A DNA stretch of 64,000 nucleotides from Xanthomonas arboricola pv. populi (lineage in GTDB: Bacteria > Pseudomonadota > Gammaproteobacteria > Xanthomonadales > Xanthomonadaceae), in NCBI RefSeq assembly GCF_002939945.1, contig NZ_MDEB01000001.1, positions 1,105,606-1,169,605 of the forward strand. Reading direction: 5' to 3'. A program made the position numbers and the translations under genes. Under the pieces are notes generated by a model. That model worked only from the letters and a program-made list of their open reading frames with translations, was not told the origin of the DNA and did no database searches. Positions 18,016 through 27,543 of this stretch are shown one piece after another (position 1 is the stretch's first letter; every line of letters begins with the position of its first letter).

Positions 18016-18108
18016 TCAGAAGTCTTCGGGGCGCAGGACCACGTACAACAGGTACGCAGCGGCAACGAGTACGGCCACGCCGCACAACAGGGACAACCAG
18101 GCAGGCAT
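18016..18108 (-). CDS. kdpF: K+-transporting ATPase small subunit KdpF
   Basis: A 30-residue single-helix membrane peptide (MPAWLSLLCGVAVLVAAAY followed by LLYVVLRPEDF) immediately upstream of kdpA. Length, hydrophobicity and the charged RPEDF tail match KdpF, which stabilises the KdpABC complex. It is the first gene of the operon. Confidence 0.88.
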   Translation of the reverse strand: MPAWLSLLCGVAVLVAAAYLLYVVLRPEDF

Positions 18109-18306
18109 GTCGGCTACTCCCCGAGACGCGCGCAACGCGGCGCGATGGATGCGATATGCGACGGCGCATGCAGCGTCTGCAGGCCGACAAGGCAAAGCGC
18201 TGCCGCACCGCGCGCGCAGCGGCGATGGAGCAGACAGGTCAAGGAATGCATCGGGATCGTCCCCGGCGGAACCGCTCCGCCAACCTGCGCAGTGTCTTCC
18301 CGGGCT

Positions 18307-18357
18307 GCGTAAAATCGCTATGGACCTGCGATAGCCGCCGCGTAAATTCCGCATAAA
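18307..18357 (-). promoter_or_regulatory. Candidate KdpE operator: three phased TTTACGC repeats
   Basis: On the minus strand, upstream of kdpF, the heptamer TTTACGC occurs at 18340-18346 and 18307-18313, with a one-base variant TTTATGC at 18351-18357. The spacings are 11 and 33 bases, one and three helical turns. T-rich direct repeats upstream of kdp are the known form of KdpE sites; assignment to KdpE is inference from position and phasing. Confidence 0.5.
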
Positions 18358-18494
18358 TGCTGCGTGGCGACGTCTGCAGTCACGCTATGAGGCGTTTCCA
18401 GGCAATCTCGACCTCACCCACGTCGCCCGGTCCCAGCCCAGGACAACCACGTCTTGAGTCAGGGCGTTACGAAGTCGTAGCAAGGCCTCGTTGG

Positions 18495-18655
18495 TCGAGG
18501 GCACGGTGCCCTCACCACTTCCGGGACACGCCGTGAATCCGTCCATGGAGGCTCCTTGGCGGCATCCCTGCCGCCAAGGGTCCCGGAACCGGCAAGGTCA
18601 CCGCGCCAGGATGTGCTGAGGTTGCTTCACTGAAAGCCTGCTTCTTGCTCGGCTC
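18495..18655 (-). repeat. Nested-palindrome repeat, copy 1 (reverse orientation)
   Basis: A diverged reverse-complement copy of the dispersed repeat described at 18715-18884. It shows the core CTTGGCGGCATCCCTGCCGC within an outer pair of CCGGGAC/GTCCCGG arms. With the next copy it forms a head-to-head pair in the 1-kb gap between kdpF and the gene at 19118. Confidence 0.8.
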
Positions 18656-18714
18656 GTCTTGGGCAACTGATTGGGCATGCTGCAAACACTGCATGCCACG
18701 CCCTGCTCGCCCGT

Positions 18715-18884
18715 GCACACCGACCATCTGGACTGGGTCCTTGCCCGCTCACCGTCGCGGGACCTTACGCGGCATGGATGCCGCGTAAGAGCCTACAGGG
18801 ACGTACTTGCGGCGTGTCCTGCGATGGTGGGCGGGCAAGGGCCGTGCAAAAAAGCCGCAGATCAACCGCTCTACAGCAGACCTA
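18715..18884 (+). repeat. Nested-palindrome repeat, copy 2
   Basis: About 165 bases starting GCACACCGACCATC. The outer arms GGTCCTTGCCCGCTCACC and GGTGGGCGGGCAAGG-type sequence are inverted to each other. Inside are GCGGGAC/GTCCTGC arms and a perfect inner stem TTACGCGGCAT-GGA-TGCCGCGTAA. It ends near GCCGCAGATCAACCGCTCTA. The same architecture recurs at least five more times in this orientation in the window, always between genes. Confidence 0.88.
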
Positions 18885-19117
18885 TCCGCGCCACCTACTC
18901 CCCTAATGTCCTAAGACACAAAGACAACCGGGATTCCGAGTTGCAGCATTGTTCACCAGATGCCATCAGAAACCTGGACAAGCGAGCGCACAGCGCCCTC
19001 TCCGCTCGCGACAAGCTGTGACTCCGCACCTGGAGACTCCGACGTTTGCGGCCTGTCGACGGAACACTCACCGCCGCTGCACTAACGTGCCGGCGTCATC
19101 CATCAGAGTCCTTGCAC

Positions 19118-19456
19118 ATGCCTGTCAGCTACTCGATCAGCCTGCCCGACCCCAAGCTCGCCCGTGGCGGCGATGCGAGCGTGAGCTTCAGCGCCCATGG
19201 TGCCGAGGCCTTTGCCGAACAGTTGCAGGCCGCCTTGCGTGATCCGGCCTGGTTCGATCGCTGGCGCCAGCTGCAGGCCGACCCGGACGCGGTGGACCCC
19301 AGCCTGGGCGTCACCGATCCAGCGGCCACGGTCAGCGGCAAGCAGGGCGACCTGCGTATCGACCTGGTCGCCACCACCAGCATCCCCGGCGACCTGCTCA
19401 AGCAGCGCATGCAGGCCCTGGCCGGGCACCACTGGGAACTACGCGACGTGCGTTGA
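19118..19456 (+). CDS. Conserved-looking hypothetical protein, 112 residues
   Basis: I do not recognise the family. The soluble, acidic-to-neutral product begins MPVSYSISLPDPKLARGGDA and contains AHGAEAFAEQLQAALRDPAW, a helical stretch near residues 27-46. A DPAATVSGKQGDLRIDLVA beta-like segment follows near residues 69-87, and it ends HHWELRDVR. There is no signal peptide, membrane helix or cysteine. High third-position GC and a smooth composition argue that it is a real gene. ATG 19118 is chosen because the upstream in-frame sequence is Ser/Thr-rich and looks non-coding. It stands alone between the kdp promoter region and a convergent transporter gene. Confidence 0.7.
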   Translation: MPVSYSISLPDPKLARGGDASVSFSAHGAEAFAEQLQAALRDPAWFDRWRQLQADPDAVDPSLGVTDPAATVSGKQGDLRIDLVATTSIPGDLLKQRMQALAGHHWELRDVR

Positions 19457-19497
19457 ATTCCACTGCCGCCGCGTGTACGGCGCGGCGGCAGCTTTCC

Positions 19498-20424
19498 TCA
19501 GGTCAGTGCGTTGTTTGCCGCGCGCCGCGGCCAGCGCCACTTCAGGTTCACCGCCAGCGTGCCCACCACGATCAGCGCCAGGCCCAGCCACTGCACCGGC
19601 ACCAACGCGTGGCCGTAGAGCAGATAGTCCAGCAGTAGCGTCACGAGCGGATACACGAACGCCAGCACCGCAATCGTGGCCACATGCAGATGGCGATAGG
19701 ACGAATAGAACAGCACGTAGACGATACCGCTGTGGATCACGCCCAGGCCCGCCAGCCACAGCCAATGCAGACCCGGATGCAACGCAGCACTGCTGGAAAA
19801 TCCGGCCAGCAGGAAGGTGCCGACCCAACACTGCACAGTCACCACCGCCAGCGGCCGTTCGCGGCTGATACGGCGCGACATCAGCAGCGACCCACCGCAT
19901 AGCAGCGCCGCCAACAGCGTGAGCGCAATGCCGATCAGATAGCCACGGTCGGCCGCCTGCCACAACCGCGCCGGATCTGCCGAGCAGGCCACGCCGACGA
20001 ACGCCAGCAGCGTCCAGCCCAGATCGACACGCCGCGTGCGCTCGCCCTGCAACAGCGCGGCCAGCAGCAACATCACGAACGGAAACACGTGGTAGACCAT
20101 GGTCGCCACGCCGATCGACGAGCGTGCCATACCGGCGAACAACGCCACCCAATTCAGTACCAGCAGCACACCGCTGATGATGGCATCGCGCAACAGCGCG
20201 CGCTCGCGCCATAGCCCCCTCAGCTGTCCACCAACCAAGCCGCACACGCTAAGAAACAGCGCCCCGAACAGGCAGCGATAGAACACCGCCGTCACCGGAT
20301 CCTGCCCGCTTTCGTGGACGAACACGCCGACCGAACCGATCAAGACTTCGGCAACCAGCAATTGCCAGATCGCGCGTCGCCCAGCGCCGGCCGACGCCGC
20401 TTGCATAGACAAGGGAGTGCTCAT
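19498..20424 (-). CDS. DMT-superfamily (EamA) transporter
   Basis: A 308-residue inner-membrane protein with about ten helices in two EamA repeats, the architecture of drug/metabolite transporters. Recognisable features are LLVAEVLIGSVGVFVHESGQ at helix 1, YRCLFGALFLS in helix 2 and LAGLGVIHSGIVYVLFYSSY in the second half. The substrate cannot be inferred; family members export amino acids, metabolites or drugs. Its ATG overlaps the stop of the phzF-like gene by four bases (ATGA), so the two are translationally coupled, and both diverge from a MocR regulator. Confidence 0.88.
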   Translation of the reverse strand: MSTPLSMQAASAGAGRRAIWQLLVAEVLIGSVGVFVHESGQDPVTAVFYRCLFGALFLSVCGLVGGQLRGLWRERALLRDAIISGVLLVLNWVALFAGMARSSIGVATMVYHVFPFVMLLLAALLQGERTRRVDLGWTLLAFVGVACSADPARLWQAADRGYLIGIALTLLAALLCGGSLLMSRRISRERPLAVVTVQCWVGTFLLAGFSSSAALHPGLHWLWLAGLGVIHSGIVYVLFYSSYRHLHVATIAVLAFVYPLVTLLLDYLLYGHALVPVQWLGLALIVVGTLAVNLKWRWPRRAANNALT

Positions 20425-21212
20425 AGCGCAATGATTCCCTGCAGATACTGGACAGCGCTGCCACGCACGTAGACATGCTGCGGCTCGACCCGGCACTGCA
20501 GTTCGCCGCCACGCGCGGAGGCTTGCAGCGCGGTGAGCTGCGTCTTGCCCAGCCACTGCGCCCACAGCGGTGCAAGCGCGGCATGAATCGATCCGGTGAC
20601 CGGATCTTCGCTACCGCCATTGGATGGCCAGAAATAGCGGGAGACAAAATCATGCTCAAGTCCTGGTGCGGTGACCGCCACATCGCGCGGCGCAAGTGCC
20701 AGCATCCGGCACAGATCGGGCGTCACCCCACGCACCTGTGCTTGGTCGGCATAGACGGCGATATAGGCCTGCGCGTTCGCATAGACAGCCTGCGGCGCGA
20801 TCGATAACGACTCCGACAACGCTTGCGGCACCAGCCGCACCAGCGAGGGCAACTGGTTGGGGAAGCGCAGCTCGAAGGTGCGCTCGTCCACCCTGGCGAC
20901 CCCGATCTCACCGACAGCCGGCGCACGCAAGCAAAGTGGAAACGCCGCGTGCTGGTGCGTCGCGAGCACGAACGCGCTGGCCAATGTCGCATGCCCGCAG
21001 AAGCCGACCTCCTTGAGCGGCGAAAACCAGCGGATGTCGAACACCCCGCTGCCGTCGGGCACGAAGAAGGCGGTCTCCGAAAGATTGTGTTCGCCGGCGA
21101 TGGCCTGCATCACCGGCTCCGGCAGCCAGGCCTGCAACGGCACAACGGCTGCAGGGTTGCCCTTGAAACGCACCGTAGTGAACGCATCGACGATAAACAC
21201 AGGAAGCAGCAC
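20421..21212 (-). CDS. PhzF family isomerase-like protein
   Basis: The 263-residue protein belongs to the PhzF/diaminopimelate-epimerase-fold family. The N-terminus reads VFIVDAFTTVRFKGNPAAV, with the catalytic Glu in HNLSETAFF (Glu46) and the GFCGHATLASAFVL motif following. The C-terminal half carries NGGSEDPVTGSIHAALAP. Members catalyse isomerisation or cyclisation of small acids; the substrate here is unknown. I chose the GTG at 21212 because GAGG lies 6 bases upstream and the protein then starts like its relatives. A GTG at 21224 and an ATG at 21281 are alternatives; the latter would leave little room for the divergent promoters. Confidence 0.85.
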   Translation of the reverse strand: MLLPVFIVDAFTTVRFKGNPAAVVPLQAWLPEPVMQAIAGEHNLSETAFFVPDGSGVFDIRWFSPLKEVGFCGHATLASAFVLATHQHAAFPLCLRAPAVGEIGVARVDERTFELRFPNQLPSLVRLVPQALSESLSIAPQAVYANAQAYIAVYADQAQVRGVTPDLCRMLALAPRDVAVTAPGLEHDFVSRYFWPSNGGSEDPVTGSIHAALAPLWAQWLGKTQLTALQASARGGELQCRVEPQHVYVRGSAVQYLQGIIAL

Positions 21213-21342
21213 GGCCAACCTCACAGAAGAGAACCCACACCTGGCGAACTCACCGGGCACGCCCAGTCTGCAATGCGGCACACGACCATGACAGATTCAG
21301 ATACGCTGCAAATCGACCAATACAGATGAAAGGTGTCCGCAG

Positions 21343-22752
21343 ATGCTTCTGTACGAATCGCTGGCCACGCAGCTGCGACAGCAGATCGAAGGCGGCACCC
21401 TGCGTGCCGGCGAGCGCCTGCCCTCGATCCGGCAACTGGCTGCCAACCATGGCATCAGCACTGCCACCGCCGTGCAGGCCTGTCTGCAACTCGAACGCGA
21501 AGGGCGCGTGCAAGCGCGCCCGCGCTCCGGCTACTTCGTGCGCAGCACGACGCCTGCATTGCCGGCCGCAGCACCCGTTACACGTCAGCGCAAACCGGGC
21601 ATGGTCGACAACCCGGCCTTGCAGCGCGTACTCGACACCTTGTCGCGTACCGACCTGGTGCCGCTGCACACCGCCACGCCCGCGCCCGCACTGTTGCCCG
21701 CCGCGCAACTGGCCGCGGCCCTGTCGCGGCAGCTGCGCCGCCAGCGCTCGGCGGCATTGGATTACGCACCGCCGCAAGGCCACGCCGCACTGCGCCGCCA
21801 GATCGCCCAACGTTATGCACACTGCGCAACCACCGTCGACGCGGAAGAAGTGGTGATCACCGCCGGCGCGATGGAAGCGATCAGCCTGGCGCTGCGCACC
21901 CTGACCGCACCAGGCGATGTGGTGCTGGTGGAGACACCCACGTATCACGGCATCTTGCAGGCGGTGGCCGCATTGCGCCTCAAGGTGCTGGAAGTCCCCA
22001 ACCTTCCCTGTCACGGTATCGATGTCGCGCGTCTGGATGCCCTGCTGCAGCGCACGCCGGTGCGTGCAGCAGTGCTGGTCCCCAACTTCAACAATCCAAA
22101 CGGTAGCCTCACTCCCGACAGCACCAAGCGCGCATTGCTCGACAGCTGCGCACGCCATGGCACCGTGGTGATCGAAGACGATATCTACGGCGAACTGGAT
22201 TGGTCGGGCCAACGTCCACGTCCGCTGCGCCATTTCGATACCCATGCCAACGTGATCACCTGCGGCTCGTTCTCCAAGGTGCTGTCGCCCGGCTTGCGTG
22301 TGGGGTGGTTGCTGGGCGGCGACTGGACCGACGCCCTGGTGCGCGCCAAGTATTTTTCCACGGTCGGCAGCGCCAGCCTGCCGCAGCTGGCACTGGCCGA
22401 TTATCTGGCGCAACACGATCTGGAACGGCATCTGCGCAAGCTGCGCCGCACCCTGGCCGACAACGGGCAGCGTCTGCGCGATGCGATCGTGCGGCATTGG
22501 CCGCAGGGCACGCGCGTGGGCCACCCGGCCGGCGGGTTATCACTATGGCTGCAACTGCCCGACGGCGGCAGCGGCCAGGCCCTGTTCGAGGCCGCACTGG
22601 CAGAACGTATCGGCACTTCGCCCGGTCATCTGTACTCCAGCCGTGGCGACTACGCAGATCACCTGCGCCTGACCTGCGGCCAGCCATGGAGCGACACGCT
22701 GGAGCGCGCGATGCGACGATTGGGCAAGCTTGCGGCGCAGGTGGCGCGTTAG
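21343..22752 (+). CDS. MocR/PdxR-type transcriptional regulator (GntR HTH plus aminotransferase domain)
   Basis: The 469-residue protein joins an N-terminal GntR winged helix (LRQQIEGGTLRAGERLPSIR, then GISTATAVQACLQLEREG) to a fold-type I aminotransferase domain. The aminotransferase part shows VETPTYHG, VPNFNNPNGS, IEDDIYGELD and the PLP lysine in CGSFSKVLSPGLR (Lys312). MocR proteins usually sense PLP or an aminated ligand and control neighbouring genes. It diverges from the phzF-EamA pair, which is therefore the likely target; that is inference. The start at 21343 has a modest AAAGGTG upstream. Confidence 0.9.
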   Translation: MLLYESLATQLRQQIEGGTLRAGERLPSIRQLAANHGISTATAVQACLQLEREGRVQARPRSGYFVRSTTPALPAAAPVTRQRKPGMVDNPALQRVLDTLSRTDLVPLHTATPAPALLPAAQLAAALSRQLRRQRSAALDYAPPQGHAALRRQIAQRYAHCATTVDAEEVVITAGAMEAISLALRTLTAPGDVVLVETPTYHGILQAVAALRLKVLEVPNLPCHGIDVARLDALLQRTPVRAAVLVPNFNNPNGSLTPDSTKRALLDSCARHGTVVIEDDIYGELDWSGQRPRPLRHFDTHANVITCGSFSKVLSPGLRVGWLLGGDWTDALVRAKYFSTVGSASLPQLALADYLAQHDLERHLRKLRRTLADNGQRLRDAIVRHWPQGTRVGHPAGGLSLWLQLPDGGSGQALFEAALAERIGTSPGHLYSSRGDYADHLRLTCGQPWSDTLERAMRRLGKLAAQVAR

Positions 22753-22853
22753 CCACTCTCGGTTGGTGGCAATAGCTGTGTCCGACGAGACAATGGTATG
22801 ACGCAGCTGATCGGCGCAGACGTCCAGATACGAGAAGGCACCGCTTGCGCCAC

Positions 22854-23010
22854 GCACACCGACCATCCTGACTGGTCCTTGTGCGCCTACCGTCGCGGGA
22901 CCTTATGCGGCATGGATGCCGCATAAGAGCCTCCAGGGACGGATTCACGGCGTGTCCCGCGATGGTGGGCGGGCAAGGGCCCTGCAGCCACGCCCAGATC
23001 GGCTGCTCTA
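22854..23010 (+). repeat. Nested-palindrome repeat, copy 3
   Basis: Same architecture as the copy at 18715: GCACACCGACCATC start, inner stem TTATGCGGCAT-GGA-TGCCGCATAA, outer arm GATGGTGGGCGGGCAAGGGC. The inner stem carries compensating changes on both arms (ACGC to ATGC on one side, GCGT to GCAT on the other). It lies in the 490-base convergent gap between the MocR gene and fghA. A short piece of the CTTCTCCC/GGGAGAAG repeat follows at about 23070-23116. Confidence 0.88.
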
Positions 23011-23242
23011 ACGGCCAACCTACGCGCTCCACCGGGCTTCGCCCGTCCCTCATCCGCCCGTGAGTCCGTACCCTCATCCACCCCTGCGGGGCACCTTCTC
23101 CCGAGGGGAGAAGGGAGTCAATTCGATGCTTTACTCATGCCACGGCCCACGCAGCGCGGCAATGCAACGTAACGCAACACGCACCACCATGCACCATCCC
23201 AAGCCACGCACCTACTGCGCACTCGACCAACCGATCAACCGA

Positions 23243-24073
23243 TCAACCACGCAACGCCGCAGCATGGTGCGCGATATGCTCGCCGATAAAGCTGGCGATG
23301 AAGTAATAGCTATGGTCGTAACCAGGCTGCAGCCGCACCGTGACCGGATAACCGGCGGTCTTGGCAGCCTGTTCAAACAGCGCTGTTTTCAGCTGGTTTT
23401 CGAGAAATTCGTCGCCATCGCCCTGATCGATCAATAGCGGCAGGCGCTCCTGCGCCTGTGCGATCAATGCAGTGGCGTCGTACGCTTGCCACGCTGCGCG
23501 GTCCGGCCCCAGATACTGGCCAAAGGCCTTCTCGCCCCACGGCACCTGGCTGGGCGCGACGATCGGCGAGAATGCCGACACGCTGCGGTAGCGGCCAGGA
23601 TTCTTCAACGCGATGGTCAAGGCGCCATGCCCGCCCATCGAGTGGCCGCTGATCGCGCGCGCACCGGTGGTGGCGAAATTCGCTTCGATCAACGCCGGCA
23701 ATTCGTTCACCACATAGTCGTACATGCGGTAATGCGCGGCCCACGGCTGCTGCGTGGCATCGACGTAGAAACCGGCGCCCTTGCCGATGTCGTAGCCGTC
23801 CGCGTCGGCCACATCGTCGCCACGCGGGCTGGTGTCGGGCACAACGAGGATGACGCCATGCTCGGCCGCGTACCGCTGCGCGCCGGCCTTGCCGATGAAG
23901 TTCTGTTCGGTGCAGGTCAGCCCGCTCAGCCAATACAGCACCGGCAGCGGACCATCGGCGGCCTGCGGCGGCAGATAGACGCCGACCTGCATGCTGCAAT
24001 CCAGGCTCTGCGACTGGTGCCGGTAGACGTCTTGCCAGCCGCCGAAGCAGGCATGGTGTTCGATACGTTCCAT
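23243..24073 (-). CDS. fghA: S-formylglutathione hydrolase
   Basis: This 276-residue esterase-D-type enzyme hydrolyses S-formylglutathione to formate and glutathione, the last step of formaldehyde detoxification. It has the alpha/beta-hydrolase nucleophile in [11 protein letters not shown] (Ser145). The Asp of the triad is in [10 protein letters not shown] and the His in GYDHSYYF. The oxyanion region is [12 protein letters not shown] near residue 50. ATG 24073 gives [14 protein letters not shown], the normal family start. It is the last gene of frmR-adhC-gfa-fghA, 58 bases after gfa. Confidence 0.96.
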   Translation of the reverse strand: MERIEHHACFGGWQDVYRHQSQSLDCSMQVGVYLPPQAADGPLPVLYWLSGLTCTEQNFIGKAGAQRYAAEHGVILVVPDTSPRGDDVADADGYDIGKGAGFYVDATQQPWAAHYRMYDYVVNELPALIEANFATTGARAISGHSMGGHGALTIALKNPGRYRSVSAFSPIVAPSQVPWGEKAFGQYLGPDRAAWQAYDATALIAQAQERLPLLIDQGDGDEFLENQLKTALFEQAAKTAGYPVTVRLQPGYDHSYYFIASFIGEHIAHHAAALRG

Positions 24074-24131
24074 GAGATTCCTTCGATAAAAACCTGCGGC
24101 CGGCACAAGCGCCGGCCGCGGGGTTGGGCGA

Positions 24132-24710
24132 TCAGTGCAGCACGCCCTTCTTGCGTGCCACATTGGCGGCCAGTGCATCCATCAATCCCGGCGACAGGCA
24201 GTCGTACGGGGTCAGGCCGAGCGCGTTGAGACGCGCGCGCACTCCGTCCATGTCAGCCGGCGGCGTGCCGGTTTCGATGATGGAGGACACGAACGCCGCA
24301 AAGCCCGGCGGCGACCAGCCCGGCTGCTGCGACAACTCGGTATGGATGAAGTCCAGACCGTAAAACGCGTGTTCCTTGTCTTCGATACGACCGAACATAT
24401 GCACACCGCAGCCGGTGCACGCATGCCGCTGGATCGCCGCGCTTTCGTCGACGATCTTGAGCTTCTCCGCATGCGCGGTCACCGTGACCTTGTCGCGCGG
24501 CGCCACTGCAATCACCGAAAATGTCGCGCCTTCCGGTTTCCAGCATTTACTGCAGCCGCAGGCGTGGTTGTGCGCGGTCTGCGCAGCCACGTCCACGGTC
24601 ACCTTGTCGCTGGCGCAGTGGCATTCAAGGGTTCCGCCCTGAAAACTCTCTGCACCTCCACGCGCTATACCACTGTCTACCGAAGGATGAATCGAGACGC
24701 TGGTCATCAT
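24132..24710 (-). CDS. gfa: S-(hydroxymethyl)glutathione synthase (glutathione-dependent formaldehyde-activating enzyme)
   Basis: Gfa promotes formation of S-hydroxymethylglutathione from formaldehyde and glutathione. The 192-residue protein has the zinc-binding cysteines of the family: CHC at 30-32, ACGCSKC at 50-56, and a later [12 protein letters not shown]. It lies between adhC and fghA, as expected. Two adjacent ATG codons (24710 and 24707) are possible starts; AGGAGGGG just upstream sits at a better distance from the second, so the mature product may be one residue shorter. Long open frames continuing upstream on this strand overlap adhC and are not genes. Confidence 0.94.
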   Translation of the reverse strand: MMTSVSIHPSVDSGIARGGAESFQGGTLECHCASDKVTVDVAAQTAHNHACGCSKCWKPEGATFSVIAVAPRDKVTVTAHAEKLKIVDESAAIQRHACTGCGVHMFGRIEDKEHAFYGLDFIHTELSQQPGWSPPGFAAFVSSIIETGTPPADMDGVRARLNALGLTPYDCLSPGLMDALAANVARKKGVLH

Positions 24711-24775
24711 GCCCCTCCTGGAGTATCGGGTACCACGTGCGCGGAAGCGGCCGCGCGCCGATCCTGGCCGTACGG

Positions 24776-25948
<1,173 letters not shown>

Positions 25949-26224
25949 TCATTTGAGATAGGACCGGACCAGCCCGAGCAATTCCTGCACCCGCTCGGCG
26001 CGCTGCGCGTCGGAAGCGGCGGCGTGGCCGAAGTCTTCGCGGATATGCGCTTCGAGCACCTGCGACATCAGCCCATTGACGGCACCCCGGATCGCGGCGA
26101 TCTGCTGCAGCACAGGCGCACAGTCTGCGCCCGCCTCCAGCGCGCGCTCAAGCGCGTCGCACTGCCCGCGCAGGCGTCGCACGCGCGCTAGCGCCCGCTT
26201 TTTCTCCTGCGGCGAATGCGGCAT
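25949..26224 (-). CDS. frmR: Formaldehyde-responsive repressor FrmR (CsoR/RcnR family)
   Basis: The 91-residue all-helical repressor has the FrmR signature: MPHSPQEKKR at the N-terminus, Cys35 in AGADCAPVL, and His60 in LEAHIRE. In E. coli FrmR the N-terminal amine and Cys35 are crosslinked by formaldehyde, releasing DNA. An additional Cys22 (RGQCDAL) is present here where E. coli has Ile. It heads the detoxification operon and a symmetric operator lies 15 bases before its start. Confidence 0.94.
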   Translation of the reverse strand: MPHSPQEKKRALARVRRLRGQCDALERALEAGADCAPVLQQIAAIRGAVNGLMSQVLEAHIREDFGHAAASDAQRAERVQELLGLVRSYLK

Positions 26225-26239
26225 GACGGCTCCGGCCAG

Positions 26240-26256
26240 ATACTGGGGGGCAGTAT
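26240..26256. promoter_or_regulatory. FrmR operator
   Basis: A perfect inverted repeat ATACTG-GGGGG-CAGTAT sits 15 bases upstream of the frmR start. AT-rich half-sites flanking a G/C tract are the binding-site form of the CsoR/RcnR/FrmR family, so this is almost certainly the operator of the frm operon. Confidence 0.82.
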
Positions 26257-26489
26257 ATGGATTCGCGCGGAAAAAGCCATGCCCATGAGGAAGGCCGCAG
26301 GCGGCGGCCGCCTGGATCCGTGCCCAGCTGCAACAACATCCGCGTCAGCCATGGCGCTGAACGTCCATCCAGGCGTGTGCAGGTCGTCGACGCGGTGTAC
26401 TGAGGTGCTGCGGATTCGGCGCGCCGGCCGCCGCTGTCATCACACTGCAGCACGCCGTAGGCGGGCGTGTGCAAGCGCAGCACGCACCT

Positions 26490-26693
26490 TCAGCTGTCGC
26501 CGCTGTCCAGACGCATGCTCTCCGACACCGGGAGTTCGATGGTGCAGCGCACCCCGTCCGGGCCCGGCACGTAGCCGGTGTAATACGCCTGTTCGATCTC
26601 GCGCTGCGGCACGCCGGTCAGGCGGTCTTCGGCAACGAAGGTCATCTCGATGTGCTGGCCGATCGCCTCTTCCGCCGCTTGTGCGCAGGTCAC
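26490..26693 (-). CDS. Small hypothetical protein, possibly a gene remnant
   Basis: A 67-residue frame starting at GTG 26693 reads MTCAQAAEEAIGQHIEMTFV, then AEDRLTGVPQREIEQAYYTG and YVPGPDGVRCTIELPVSES. The mixed, protein-like composition (aromatic, charged and hydrophobic residues alternating) makes it more convincing than the frames around it. I do not recognise a family. It lies 54 bases after the lipoprotein gene on the same strand. It could be a small real gene or the surviving end of a longer one, since the frame remains open for some codons before the GTG. Confidence 0.4.
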   Translation of the reverse strand: MTCAQAAEEAIGQHIEMTFVAEDRLTGVPQREIEQAYYTGYVPGPDGVRCTIELPVSESMRLDSGDS

Positions 26694-26747
26694 CCCAGCT
26701 GCAGCATCGCCGCGAGCTGGAAACGGCGGTCGGCGTGATCAGCAAGA

Positions 26748-27308
26748 TCAGCCATGCCGGGGCGGCGGCCCGAAGCCTTCGGCCTCCAGGCATTGCGACA
26801 GTGCCGGCGGTGGCGGGCCGAGAGGCGGCGCGTCAGGCGCGGGCAATGCGATGCCTTGCGCAGTGGCACAGGCCTGCAACGCGGCGTCGAAGTCGGGATC
26901 ATGGGGTGGCGGACCATGTGGTTCGCCAGGCCCGTGCAGGCCATCGGGCGCCGGGCCGTCGGGCATCGGCGTTGGCCACGTCACGCCTTTGTTGGCCAGA
27001 CAGCGGTCAAACGCACGGCGATCCACGCGCTGCGCGGGCGCATCGTGATGCGGCGTGGCCGCAGCCGGCCAGGGCGATGCCATTCCCTGCTCCTGAGCAC
27101 ACGCCTGCATCGCGGCCAGATCGCTCGCACTCGCACTCGCACTCGGTGGCGGTGGCGGTGGCGGTGGCGGACCACGCTGCGCCTGTGGTGGCGCAGGCGG
27201 CGGCGGTGGCCCGCCGGAAGGCGCGCCGCAGAAACTGGCGCAGCCGCCCAGGCCGAGTACTGCTAGCAGTGCACTGATGGCAACGGCTGTGGAGCGTGTC
27301 TGGACCAT
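26748..27308 (-). CDS. Proline-rich lipoprotein with four C-x4-G repeats
   Basis: The 186-residue product has a lipoprotein signal (ISALLAVLGLGGCASFCG, lipobox LGGC). A Pro/Ser/Ala-rich linker with nine consecutive prolines and SASASAS follows. Then come four related segments: LAAMQACAQEQGMASP, AFDRCLANKGVTWP, ALQACATAQGIALP and ALSQCLEAEGFGPP. Each has a hydrophobic residue, a Cys, four residues, then Gly and a hydrophobic residue before Pro. No function is known to me. In-frame 6-base repeats encode the linker, so its length should vary between strains. ATG 27308 follows GGGAGATCGACG. Confidence 0.75.
   Translation of the reverse strand: MVQTRSTAVAISALLAVLGLGGCASFCGAPSGGPPPPPAPPQAQRGPPPPPPPPPSASASASDLAAMQACAQEQGMASPWPAAATPHHDAPAQRVDRRAFDRCLANKGVTWPTPMPDGPAPDGLHGPGEPHGPPPHDPDFDAALQACATAQGIALPAPDAPPLGPPPPALSQCLEAEGFGPPPRHG
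27125..27170. repeat. In-frame hexanucleotide repeats inside the lipoprotein gene
   Basis: Three CGCACT units are followed by four GGTGGC units. On the coding (minus) strand they give poly-Pro and Ser-Ala repeats. Because the units are 6 bases long, slippage changes linker length without shifting frame. Confidence 0.8.
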
Positions 27309-27543
27309 CGTCGATCTCCCTGGCTGGATGGCGCATGCGCGTACCGCACGCACATGGCAATGGCGGGCTGTACCCGCCTGGTCAGGGAGAGCGTTGCACC
27401 GCAATATGTCGTGCATTTGCCGCTGCGCGCCGATCGCTGGCGTGCGCCGTCACGCTGCGTGCAAGACCCCGAACCACACAAGCACCGTGTGCTGCATGCA
27501 ACCCGCGTTGACCGTGGGAACGCGTTAAAGCCTGGCTAACGCA

